This document shows, piece after piece, positions 8,717 to 15,494 of a stretch of 22,997 bases of DNA. Made by a program: the position numbers and the translations under genes. The number at the start of each line of letters is the position of its first letter. Within the stretch, counting starts at the first letter, position 1. The stretch is from Nitriliruptorales bacterium (GTDB taxonomy: Bacteria; Actinomycetota; Nitriliruptoria; Euzebyales; Egibacteraceae): contig SLAO01000094.1 of assembly GCA_007126835.1 (NCBI GenBank), positions 1 to 22,997 of the forward strand, given 5' to 3'. The notes below the pieces were generated by a model. The model did not search any database, had not been told where the DNA came from, and saw only the letters and a program-made list of their open reading frames with translations.

Positions 8717-8745
8717 GTGACGAGACAGCGCCTTCGGGGTACCAT
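8717..8745 (+). promoter_or_regulatory. Candidate dnaE2 promoter
   Basis: GTGACG (8717-8722, -35-like) and TACCAT (8740-8745, TAnnnT -10) are separated by 17 nt. Transcription would start near 8752, inside the SOS box that begins 3 nt after the -10, so a bound LexA would block the start. Confidence 0.5.
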
Positions 8746-8747
8746 GA

Positions 8748-8763
8748 TCGAACGTCAGTTCGT
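8748..8763. promoter_or_regulatory. SOS box (LexA operator) for dnaE2
   Basis: TCGAACGTCAGTTCGT contains an exact CGAAC-N4-GTTCG, the actinobacterial/Bacillus-type LexA operator. It lies 47 bp before the dnaE2 start and just downstream of a plausible -10. The ATP-grasp gene starts about 95 bp away on the other strand, so control of that side is possible but not indicated. Confidence 0.88.
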
Positions 8764-8810
8764 TCGCGGTGCTCACCTTCCCAACACCGCCGGGGTTTGG
8801 GGAGGAGATC

Positions 8811-11800
8811 GTGGCGTCGTTCGCCCACTTGGCCGTGCGCACCGCCTACTCGTTGCGCGATGGGGTCATCCGCCCCAAAGAGCTCGCTTTCACCGTTGCC
8901 GCACGCGACATGGGTGCGGTGGGGATCGCTGACCGCGACGGGCTCTACGGGGCCGTCCGGGTCGCTCAAGCCTGCCACGAGGCCGAGGTCCGTCCGATCT
9001 TCGGTGTCGATCTCGGCCTTGCGCCACAGACGCGGCCGGGGTGGACCGCGACGCGGGGTGGCCGGGCAAGGCCCCCGGGGACCGCACGCCCTCGATCAGG
9101 GCCGGCATGGCTCGAGGACGACGCCCCACGGGTCATCCTGCTCGCACGCACGGCCAGGGGGTACGCGGCGCTGTGCCGCCTGACCAGTGCCGCCCACCTC
9201 GAGTCCGAGCGCGGGACCGCAAGGGCGAGCTGGGCACAGCTCGAGCGCACGCTGGGGGAGGTCTGCGGCGAGCTCTTCGTGCTGCTCGGAGACGACGCCC
9301 CGACCGCGCGGCTGCTCGACGCCGGCCGGGTCGACGCTGCGGTGGCGGAGGCTCGGCGCTGGTGCGAGCTCACCGGCCCCGAGAACCTCCTCGTCGGGGT
9401 GACCCACCACCGGGCGGCCGGGGACGACGCCCGCGCCCGATCGCGCTTCGCCCTCGCTGACCGGCTCGGGTTGCGTGCGGTGGCGCATCAAGACCCCCGC
9501 TACCTCGACCCCGGCGATGCCGCGATGGCTGACCTCGTCGACGCGATCCGTGCGCAGGTTCCCCTCGATCCGCGTCACAGCCGGCGACGCAACGCCGAGG
9601 GGTACGTGAAGAGCCCGGAGGAGATGGCGCGGGTCTTCGGCGAGCGGCCCGACGCGCTGACCGCGACCGGATGGGTCGCCGAGCGTTGCGAGGTCGATCT
9701 CGGCCTGGGCCGCCTGCGGGTCCCCGACCTGGCGGGAGCCGGCGGGGCGAACGCGGCGTCAGCCGAGCTTGCCGCGCGCACCCTGGCCGGGTTGGCCGAT
9801 CGCTTCTCCACGATCACGTCAGCGCACCGGGAGCGGCTGGACCACGAGCTCTCCATGCTCGATCAGCTCGGGCTCGCCCCGTACTTCCTGACCGTGGCCG
9901 AGATCGTCGACCGCATCCGGGACAAGGGGGTCATGGTGGCGTGTCGGGGCTCGGCGGCCGGCAGCTTGGTCTGCTACTGCCTGCGCATCTCCGATGTGGA
10001 CCCGGTGCGTCACGACCTGTGCTTCGAGCGCTTCGCCAACCCCCACCGCGACGAGCTTCCCGACATCGACTTAGACGTCGAATCGACCAGGCGGGAGGAC
10101 ATCTACCGCGACCTGCTTGCGACCTATGGTGAAGAACGGGTCGTGTGCGTCGCGATGGTCGAGACCTTCAAGGCCCGCATGGCGATCCGCGAGGTCGGCA
10201 AGGCGCTCGGTCTGCCGCCCGCCGAGATCGATCACATCGCCACCGCCTTTCCCCACATCCGGGCGCGCGACGTCCGCTCCGCCCTCGAGGTGCTGCCCGA
10301 GCTGGCCGGGCGGGGGCTCGACCGGCCCGACCTCGCCCAGCTCTTCGACCTCGTCGAGCGACTCGACGGGCTTCCACGGCACCTCGCCTTGCATCCCTCC
10401 GGGGTGCTGCTCGGCCACGGACCTGCGGAGGGTCACGCGGAACGGGACGAGCTCGTGGCGCTGCGCGATCTTCTCCCCGTTGAGCGGAGCGCGCAGGGCT
10501 TTGTCATGGCCCAGCTCGACAAGGACGACGTCGAGGCCCTTGGGTTGTGCAAGCTGGACGTGCTGAGCGTTCGGATGCTCTCGGCGATGCGTCACGCAGT
10601 GGACGAGGCGGCCCGGGTGCGTGGGGTCGACATCGATCTCGACACGCTCGACGACGCCGACCCGGCGACCTACGAGCTGATCCGCTCGACCCGGACGGTG
10701 GGGATGTTCCAGATCGAATCGCCGGGCCAGCGCGAGCTGCTTGGCCGGTTCCAACCCGAGCACGTGGGTGACCTCGTCGTCGACATCTCCCTGTTCCGGC
10801 CGGGTCCGGTGAAAAGCGACATGGTGGAGCCGTTCTTGCTGCAGCGGCTGGGACAAGCCGAGCCGATCCCGTCGCACCCCCTGCTGGCTGCCGCGCTCGA
10901 GGAGACCTTCGGCGTGATCGTCTACCACGAGCAGGTCATGCGCTGCGTCGCAGCGCTCACCGGCTGCGATCTCGGCATCGCAGACCTCGTGCGCCGGCGG
11001 CTCGCCGATGCGGCCGAGGTACCGACGATCCGCGAGTGGGTGCTCGCCGGCGCGGCGGAGCGTGGCGTGCCCGAGGCGGTGGCCACCTCGACGTGGGCAG
11101 CGCTGGAGCAGTTCGCGTCGTTCGGCTTCTGCAAGGCGCACGCGGCGGCGTTCGCGGTGCCGACGTTCCGCTCGGCGTGGCTCAAGGCCCACCACGCTCC
11201 CGAGCTGATCGCCGGGTTGCTGACCCATGACCCGGGCATGTACCCCCGGCGGCTGATCCTCGCCGACGCGCGGCAGCTCGGGATCTGCGTGCTGCCGCTC
11301 GACATCAACCGCTCGGACCGGGACTACCGCGTCGAGCGGGTCCCTGCCGCGCAGGCCTACGCCCGGTTGGGCATCGCCGACGACGGTGACCTGCCGGCCG
11401 GATGGCGTCGGGACAGCCACAGCCGGCTGATCCCGCCGTCGGGAATCGATTTGGGCGCGGCGCCGGCAACCGACGCCGGGGCGACCCAGGAGCGGTTCGG
11501 GATCCGTCCCGCCCTCGGTGACGTGGCAGGGATCGACGACCGCATGATCGAGGCGCTGCTCGTCGGTCGGCCGTTCTGCGACCTCGACGACCTGCGACAG
11601 CGGGGTGGGCTTTCCCAGCCGGTGGCCGAGGCGCTGGCCTACGCCGGAGCGCTCGACGCACTCGGCCAGACCGGTTCGAACAGACGGGACATCCTGCTCG
11701 AGGTCACCGAACGGTGGTCGGGTGCGGGGCGCCGGCGGGCCCGCTCCGAGCGCAGCGACGCGCCACCGCGCCAGCTCGACCTCCTCGGGCCCGGGGAAGC

Positions 11801-12359
11801 ACCGGGGCTTGCGTCTTACCGGCCAGCCGAGCGAGTTCGAGCCGAGCTCGAGGTGCTCGGGTTAGACGTGTCCCGCCACGTGATCAGCTTCTACGAAAAG
11901 CTCATCGACCTGCTGGGCGTCACCCGCGCGGCGGATCTGCTGTCCTGCCCGGACCGCTCGCGGGTGCGGGTGGCGGGAGCCAAGGTCGCCACGCAGACCC
12001 CGCCGGTGAAGTCGGGGCAGCGGGTCATCTTCCTCTCCCTCGATGACAGCACCGGGATCAGCGACACCGCGTTCTTCGAGGCGGTGCACGACCGCTGCGC
12101 CCATACGGTGCTGCACAACTGGTTGCTGGTGGCCGAGGGCACGCTCCGGCGGCGCGGGCGTCGCGGCGTCGGGATCGTCGCCGACCGTACGTGGGACCTG
12201 CGCGTGCTCATGCACGCATGGCGGGACGGGCGTCTCGAAGCGGCGCTGGCCTCGCAGGGTGACCAGCGAGCCGTTGGGGCCACCGCACGGGCTCCTGCCG
12301 GGGCCGCACCGCCCCGCGGTCTGTGGCATGCCTCGGGCGGCTCCGCGGGGCGGCGGTGA
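8811..12359 (+). CDS. dnaE2: Error-prone DNA polymerase III alpha-type subunit DnaE2 (ImuC)
   Basis: C-family polymerase for damage-induced translesion synthesis; 1182 aa. GTG 8811 is chosen for GGAGG 5 nt upstream and because the protein then begins MASFAHLAVRTAYSL, as in this family. Order: degenerate PHP domain (about 1-300), polymerase palm with PDIDLD (catalytic D420 and D422) and GLCKLDVL (D583), fingers, helix-hairpin-helix region (about 905-960), clamp motif QLDLL (988-992), OB-fold (about 1030-1120) and a Gly/Arg-rich tail. The PHP metal ligands expected as HxH and TDH are HLAVR and ADRDG, so no PHP nuclease is expected, as in Streptomyces-type DnaE2. This and the SOS box argue against the replicative DnaE1. 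The usual partners imuA/imuB are not in the window; dinB lies 1.3 kb downstream. Confidence 0.93.
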   Translation: MASFAHLAVRTAYSLRDGVIRPKELAFTVAARDMGAVGIADRDGLYGAVRVAQACHEAEVRPIFGVDLGLAPQTRPGWTATRGGRARPPGTARPRSGPAWLEDDAPRVILLARTARGYAALCRLTSAAHLESERGTARASWAQLERTLGEVCGELFVLLGDDAPTARLLDAGRVDAAVAEARRWCELTGPENLLVGVTHHRAAGDDARARSRFALADRLGLRAVAHQDPRYLDPGDAAMADLVDAIRAQVPLDPRHSRRRNAEGYVKSPEEMARVFGERPDALTATGWVAERCEVDLGLGRLRVPDLAGAGGANAASAELAARTLAGLADRFSTITSAHRERLDHELSMLDQLGLAPYFLTVAEIVDRIRDKGVMVACRGSAAGSLVCYCLRISDVDPVRHDLCFERFANPHRDELPDIDLDVESTRREDIYRDLLATYGEERVVCVAMVETFKARMAIREVGKALGLPPAEIDHIATAFPHIRARDVRSALEVLPELAGRGLDRPDLAQLFDLVERLDGLPRHLALHPSGVLLGHGPAEGHAERDELVALRDLLPVERSAQGFVMAQLDKDDVEALGLCKLDVLSVRMLSAMRHAVDEAARVRGVDIDLDTLDDADPATYELIRSTRTVGMFQIESPGQRELLGRFQPEHVGDLVVDISLFRPGPVKSDMVEPFLLQRLGQAEPIPSHPLLAAALEETFGVIVYHEQVMRCVAALTGCDLGIADLVRRRLADAAEVPTIREWVLAGAAERGVPEAVATSTWAALEQFASFGFCKAHAAAFAVPTFRSAWLKAHHAPELIAGLLTHDPGMYPRRLILADARQLGICVLPLDINRSDRDYRVERVPAAQAYARLGIADDGDLPAGWRRDSHSRLIPPSGIDLGAAPATDAGATQERFGIRPALGDVAGIDDRMIEALLVGRPFCDLDDLRQRGGLSQPVAEALAYAGALDALGQTGSNRRDILLEVTERWSGAGRRRARSERSDAPPRQLDLLGPGEAPGLASYRPAERVRAELEVLGLDVSRHVISFYEKLIDLLGVTRAADLLSCPDRSRVRVAGAKVATQTPPVKSGQRVIFLSLDDSTGISDTAFFEAVHDRCAHTVLHNWLLVAEGTLRRRGRRGVGIVADRTWDLRVLMHAWRDGRLEAALASQGDQRAVGATARAPAGAAPPRGLWHASGGSAGRR
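12309..12353 (+). terminator. Hairpin inside the 3' end of dnaE2
   Basis: A perfect 11-bp inverted repeat, CCGCCCCGCGG / CCGCGGGGCGG, with a 23-nt loop ends 3 nt before the dnaE2 stop codon. The convergent neighbour ends only 11 bp away, so a terminator would have to sit within coding sequence. No T-run follows. Confidence 0.4.
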
Positions 12360-12370
12360 GGGGCGCTACC

Positions 12371-12799
12371 TCAGCCCCTGCTGGTGGCAGGCTCACCCAG
12401 CTGCTGGCGTGCCGCGACCGACACGAGACCGGTCACCAGCCCGTAGATCAGGTAGCCGATCAGGTTGGTCCAGGTCGCGGCCGTCACCGTGCCGATGGCG
12501 TACCCGAGGATCAGCGGCTGGATCAGCAGCACGCCGAGGGCCCACCAGATGACGCCGTGCGCCAGTCCGTACAGTGCTCCTCGTCCCCAGGTGTGCTCCA
12601 GCTGGCCGAACGTCAGCGCGTAGACCAGCCCCAGCACCCCGGTGATCACCAGCAGCGTCAGCCAACCCATGGCGACGCCTTCGGCGTTGATCAGCAAGCC
12701 GACGCTGGCGATGCCCTGCGTTGCCTGCAGCAGCACACCGAACAGCACGCCGCCGATCAGGCCGCCGACGACGCCGCCGAGCAGCTGCATGCGGTTCAT
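12371..12799 (-). CDS. Small four-helix membrane protein, unknown function
   Basis: A 142-aa integral membrane protein that I do not recognise. Predicted hydrophobic segments lie at about residues 5-25 (glycine-zipper-like GGVVGGLIGGVLFG), 44-65, 73-99 and 108-130, with short loops and a polar C-terminus. The start is firmly set by a near-perfect AAGGAGG (12808-12814) 8 nt upstream, the strongest ribosome site in the window, which suggests high translation. It lies 129 bp downstream of the HAD gene on the same strand and ends 11 bp from the end of convergent dnaE2. It may have its own promoter. No function is inferred. Confidence 0.85.
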   Translation of the reverse strand: MNRMQLLGGVVGGLIGGVLFGVLLQATQGIASVGLLINAEGVAMGWLTLLVITGVLGLVYALTFGQLEHTWGRGALYGLAHGVIWWALGVLLIQPLILGYAIGTVTAATWTNLIGYLIYGLVTGLVSVAARQQLGEPATSRG

Positions 12800-12836
12800 C
12801 TAGCTCACCTCCTTCACGTGCTCGCTGACCGTGTCG

Positions 12837-12859
12837 GTGCCCAGGCCGGTTCCTGGCAC
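12837..12859 (-). terminator. Imperfect hairpin between HAD gene and membrane-protein gene
   Basis: GTGCC(C)AGG pairs with CCTGGCAC (8 bp with one bulged C, 6-nt loop), about 70 bp past the HAD stop. A smaller CCCGG/CCGGG hairpin lies at 12890-12903. Either could end the HAD transcript, or sit in the 5' region of the membrane-protein gene. Confidence 0.25.
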
Positions 12860-12928
12860 GGACACATCTCCTACGCTGCTCGGAGGATTCCCGGACCACC
12901 GGGGGGTCTACCCATGCGAACGCCGGAT

Positions 12929-13567
12929 TCAGGTGCCGAGCAGGCGCGCGCCCAGGTCTGTCAGGTCGTCGACCAGCGCGTCGGGGCGCGAGGCCGCCAG
13001 GGCCTCGGGGAACCCCGCTCCGGTCGTGACCGCCGCGGTGGACACGCCGGCGGCACGGCCCGCGACCACGTCGTCGACCGTGTCACCCACCATCCACGAC
13101 GCGCTCGTAGGCGGGACCTCCACGCGCAGCAGAGCCTGCTCGACGACGTCGGGAGCCGGCTTCATCGGCATCCCCCCGGTGCCCTGGACCCACAGAATCC
13201 ACCGGTCGAGCCCCAGCCCAGCCACGACCCGCCAAGCGATGTCGTCCTGCTTGTTCGTGGCCACCGCCAGTGCCCAGCCGGCGCAACGCAGCCGGTCGAG
13301 CAAGGCGATCGCCCCGGGGTACGGGCGGGTGCGGTCGATGCACCGCTCCCAGTAGACCGTGCGGTAGGCCGCCACCAGATCGGGGACGCGCTCGGGCGGT
13401 GCGAACGCCGCGAACATCTCGCTCAAGGGGCGACCGACGAGCCGGCGGACCGCTTCCGCGTCAGGTGGGGCATGGCCGTCGGCGTCGAGCACCTCGACGA
13501 AGCAGGACACGATGTCCTCGGTGGAATCCACGAGGGTGCCGTCGAGGTCGAAGATCGCTGCCCGCAC
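12929..13567 (-). CDS. HAD-family phosphatase, phosphoglycolate-phosphatase-like
   Basis: Haloacid-dehalogenase hydrolase of 212 aa, probably cytosolic, that removes phosphate from a small metabolite. All four motifs are present: I, FDLDGTLVDS (nucleophile D7, acid D9); II, VATNK (T104); III, KPAPD (K136); IV, VGDTVDD (D162, with D165/D166). The cap between residues 15 and 85 is alpha-helical type (C1), as in Gph/PGP-like enzymes, and length is normal. The start is GTG 13567, directly before the motif I strand; no strong ribosome site is visible. It is divergent from dinB with only 65 bp between. The true substrate is uncertain, since this subfamily also includes pyrophosphatases and sugar phosphatases. 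Confidence 0.9.
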   Translation of the reverse strand: MRAAIFDLDGTLVDSTEDIVSCFVEVLDADGHAPPDAEAVRRLVGRPLSEMFAAFAPPERVPDLVAAYRTVYWERCIDRTRPYPGAIALLDRLRCAGWALAVATNKQDDIAWRVVAGLGLDRWILWVQGTGGMPMKPAPDVVEQALLRVEVPPTSASWMVGDTVDDVVAGRAAGVSTAAVTTGAGFPEALAASRPDALVDDLTDLGARLLGT

Positions 13568-13620
13568 CCGAGCAGGGTAGTCGGGATGCCCATCGGGCGC
13601 TACGGGCGCGACAGGCCGCC

Positions 13621-13626
13621 TACGCT
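13621..13626 (+). promoter_or_regulatory. Candidate -10 for leaderless dinB transcript
   Basis: TACGCT (TAnnnT) ends 6 nt before the GTG at 13633, placing the transcription start at or next to the start codon. No convincing -35 and no SOS box is seen in the 65-bp divergent gap. Confidence 0.35.
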
Positions 13627-13632
13627 GGGATC

Positions 13633-14829
13633 GTGAGCCCGACGCGTCCGCCAGAGCCGATCCTCCACGTGGACATGGATGCGTTCTACGCGGCCGTGGA
13701 GGTCCAGCGCGACGCGAGCCTTGCCGGCCGTCCGGTCCTCGTGGGCGGCACTGGCGGGCGTGGCGTCGTCGCGAGCGCCTCGTACGAGGCGCGAGCGCAC
13801 GGGATCAGCTCGGCGATGCCCATGGCATCGGCACTGCGCCGTTGTCCCGACGCGGTGGTGCTACCCCCCGATTTCGAGCGCTACGGGCAGGTCTCGCGCC
13901 AGCTGATGGAGATCCTCCGGTCGGTCACGCCGCTCGTGGAGCCGCTGTCGCTCGACGAGGCCTTCTGCGACGTCGGGGGCAGCGTGCGTCTCCTCGGACC
14001 CCCCGAGAAGGTCGGCGCGGGGCTGCGGCGGCGCATCGCCAGCGAGCTCGGCCTGCCGGCCAGCGTGGGGGTCGCCCCGAACAAGTTCCTCGCCAAGCTC
14101 TGCAGCGGCAAAGCCAAGCCCGACGGGCTGTTGCACCTGCGGGTCGACGACGTCGAGGACTTCCTCGCCCCGTTGAGCGTGCGGGATCTGTGGGGGGTCG
14201 GTGCGCAGACCGCCGACCACCTCGCCCGATTCGGGCTGCGGACGTTCGGTGACGTGGCCGCGATCGACCGCGCGACGCTTGCCCGCATCGTCGGCCAGGC
14301 GGCGGCGACCCAGCTGTCAGAACTTGCCCGCGGCGAGGACCGCCGGGGTGTCACCCCCCACGAGCCCGCCAAGGGCATGAGCGCCGAGGAGACCTTCGAC
14401 ACCGATGTCGACGACCCGGAGGTGCTGCGCCGGGAGCTGCTGCGACTCGCTGAGAAGGTCGGGCGACGGCTGCGGGCATCCGGCGTCACCGGGCGGACCG
14501 TGACGCTAAAGGTACGGTACGCGAGCTTCCAGACGGTCACGCGCTCCAGGACCTTGGCGGTCCCGACCGATCAGGCCACAGAGCTGCACCGGGAGGCCAC
14601 CGAGTTGCTCGACGCCCTGCGCCTCGAGCGGGTCCGGGTCCGTCTGGTCGGCCTAGGGGCGACCAACCTGATCCCCGCCGGCGGCTCCCGGCAGCTCGAC
14701 CTCCTCACCGACGACCGGTGGGGCCGACTCGAGCGCGCGGCGGATGTGGCGAGGACCAGGTTCGGCGACGAGGCGGTGACTCGCGGAGCGCTGCTCGACC
14801 CGGACGCGGACGACGGCGGACCGTTCTAG
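13633..14829 (+). CDS. dinB: DNA polymerase IV (Y-family)
   Basis: Distributive translesion polymerase of 398 aa. The start is GTG 13633, just before the first palm strand ILHVDMDAFYAAVEV; the frame's longer extension would run over the divergent HAD gene. Catalytic carboxylates are D14 (VDMD) and D108-E109 (SLDEAF); F18-Y19 follow as the steric-gate region. Helix-hairpin-helix thumb (VRDLWGVGAQTADHLARFG) and little-finger domain (about 240-345) are present. The beta-clamp peptide QLDLL is at 354-358, followed by a 40-residue tail ending DDGGPF. No SOS box is visible, unlike dnaE2 upstream. A candidate -10 sits right before the start codon, so the mRNA may be leaderless. Confidence 0.94.
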   Translation: MSPTRPPEPILHVDMDAFYAAVEVQRDASLAGRPVLVGGTGGRGVVASASYEARAHGISSAMPMASALRRCPDAVVLPPDFERYGQVSRQLMEILRSVTPLVEPLSLDEAFCDVGGSVRLLGPPEKVGAGLRRRIASELGLPASVGVAPNKFLAKLCSGKAKPDGLLHLRVDDVEDFLAPLSVRDLWGVGAQTADHLARFGLRTFGDVAAIDRATLARIVGQAAATQLSELARGEDRRGVTPHEPAKGMSAEETFDTDVDDPEVLRRELLRLAEKVGRRLRASGVTGRTVTLKVRYASFQTVTRSRTLAVPTDQATELHREATELLDALRLERVRVRLVGLGATNLIPAGGSRQLDLLTDDRWGRLERAADVARTRFGDEAVTRGALLDPDADDGGPF

Positions 14830-14974
14830 CCGGGCTGCCACCACGCGCGACGACACGCGCACGGCCCTCCGCGAGGCCGCACACGCGGGCCGTTTGGCAC
14901 GCTGAACTCCCGGGCACGAAGGTCCAACGGCCCGATACACTGGCCTTGTCGTCGCACAGTTCATGCGCGACAGG

Positions 14975-15002
14975 TTGACTTGACGCAGAATCAGGGCACG
15001 AT
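14975..15002 (+). promoter_or_regulatory. Candidate promoter of the DUF3040 gene
   Basis: TTGACT (14975-14980), overlapped by a second TTGACG (14980-14985), with CACGAT (14997-15002) 16 nt after the first. This would give a leader of about 33 nt to ATG 15043. A second possible -10, TACACT, is at 14936-14941. It argues against a TTG start at 14980. Confidence 0.35.
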
Positions 15003-15032
15003 CCCTACAGAGGCCGGTAGGCAAGAGACCGC

Positions 15033-15036
15033 GGAG
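15033..15036 (+). promoter_or_regulatory. Ribosome binding site for DUF3040 gene
   Basis: GGAG lies 6 nt before ATG 15043, the start that gives the family's usual MPLS N-terminus. Confidence 0.5.
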
Positions 15037-15042
15037 CCCCGG

Positions 15043-15402
15043 ATGCCACTTTCCGACCGTGAGCAGCAGATCCTCAGCGACATCGAAGCACGCCTGCGCG
15101 ATGAAGATCCCAAGTTCGCCAAGGCGGTCGGCACTACCACGGTGTCTACCCATGTGCGTCGCAAGATCAAGTTCGCGATCGCTGGCTTCGTGCTCGGCTT
15201 CCTCCTCCTGCTGTTGCTGATCGTCGACTTCTGGTTCGCCGCTGGGGGGTTTGCGCTGATGTTGATCAGCGCCGTCTACGGCGGCACCCAGATGAAGCGC
15301 CTCGGCGACGATCAGAACAGCCACATCGGCGGACAGCTGCGAGGAGGATTCGACCGCTACATGCGCGACAAGCGCGACCGAGGCGGCGAGTCCGGGCAGT
15401 AA
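15043..15402 (+). CDS. DUF3040 family membrane protein
   Basis: Actinobacteria-specific small membrane protein of unknown role, 119 aa. It begins MPLSDREQQILSDIEARL and continues DEDPKFAKAVG, the family's conserved N-terminal cytoplasmic helix. Two adjoining hydrophobic segments follow (about residues 44-60 and 65-80), then a charged tail (QLRGGFDRYMRDKRDRGG). ATG 15043 is chosen over the in-frame TTG at 14980 for its ribosome site and because family members start this way. Genes of this family are often found next to dinB and the dcw region in actinobacteria (my recollection of synteny), as here. A pair of hairpins follows the stop. Confidence 0.88.
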   Translation: MPLSDREQQILSDIEARLRDEDPKFAKAVGTTTVSTHVRRKIKFAIAGFVLGFLLLLLLIVDFWFAAGGFALMLISAVYGGTQMKRLGDDQNSHIGGQLRGGFDRYMRDKRDRGGESGQ

Positions 15403-15417
15403 GCACCAGCATCGAAG

Positions 15418-15437
15418 GCCAGGCCCGCGAGCCTGGC
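15418..15437. terminator. Terminator hairpin 1 between convergent genes
   Basis: Perfect 7-bp stem GCCAGGC / GCCTGGC with a 6-nt loop, 15 nt after the DUF3040 stop. Confidence 0.55.
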
Positions 15438-15467
15438 GATCTAGCTGCGCCCATCGCGGTCCGCACC

Positions 15468-15489
15468 GGCGGCCAGCGCACTGGCCGCC
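15468..15489. terminator. Terminator hairpin 2 (bidirectional)
   Basis: Perfect 9-bp stem GGCGGCCAG / CTGGCCGCC with tetraloop CGCA, 5 nt from the tgpA stop on the other strand. Together with the first hairpin it separates the convergent DUF3040 and moxR-DUF58-tgpA units. Confidence 0.6.
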
Positions 15490-15494
15490 TTGCC

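Noticed and set aside
10071..11420. 449-aa minus-strand open frame opposite dnaE2, and a 478-aa one at 839-2275 opposite aceE.
   Set aside because: Shadow frames over strongly conserved genes; no motif or ribosome site.
12911..12926. CGAAC followed by a GATTC-like half, looking like a second SOS box.
   Set aside because: The right half does not match GTTCG and the dyad is broken.
14980..15042. TTG start at 14980 adding 21 residues to the DUF3040 protein.
   Set aside because: The segment overlaps a likely promoter; ATG 15043 has a ribosome site and gives the usual MPLS start.
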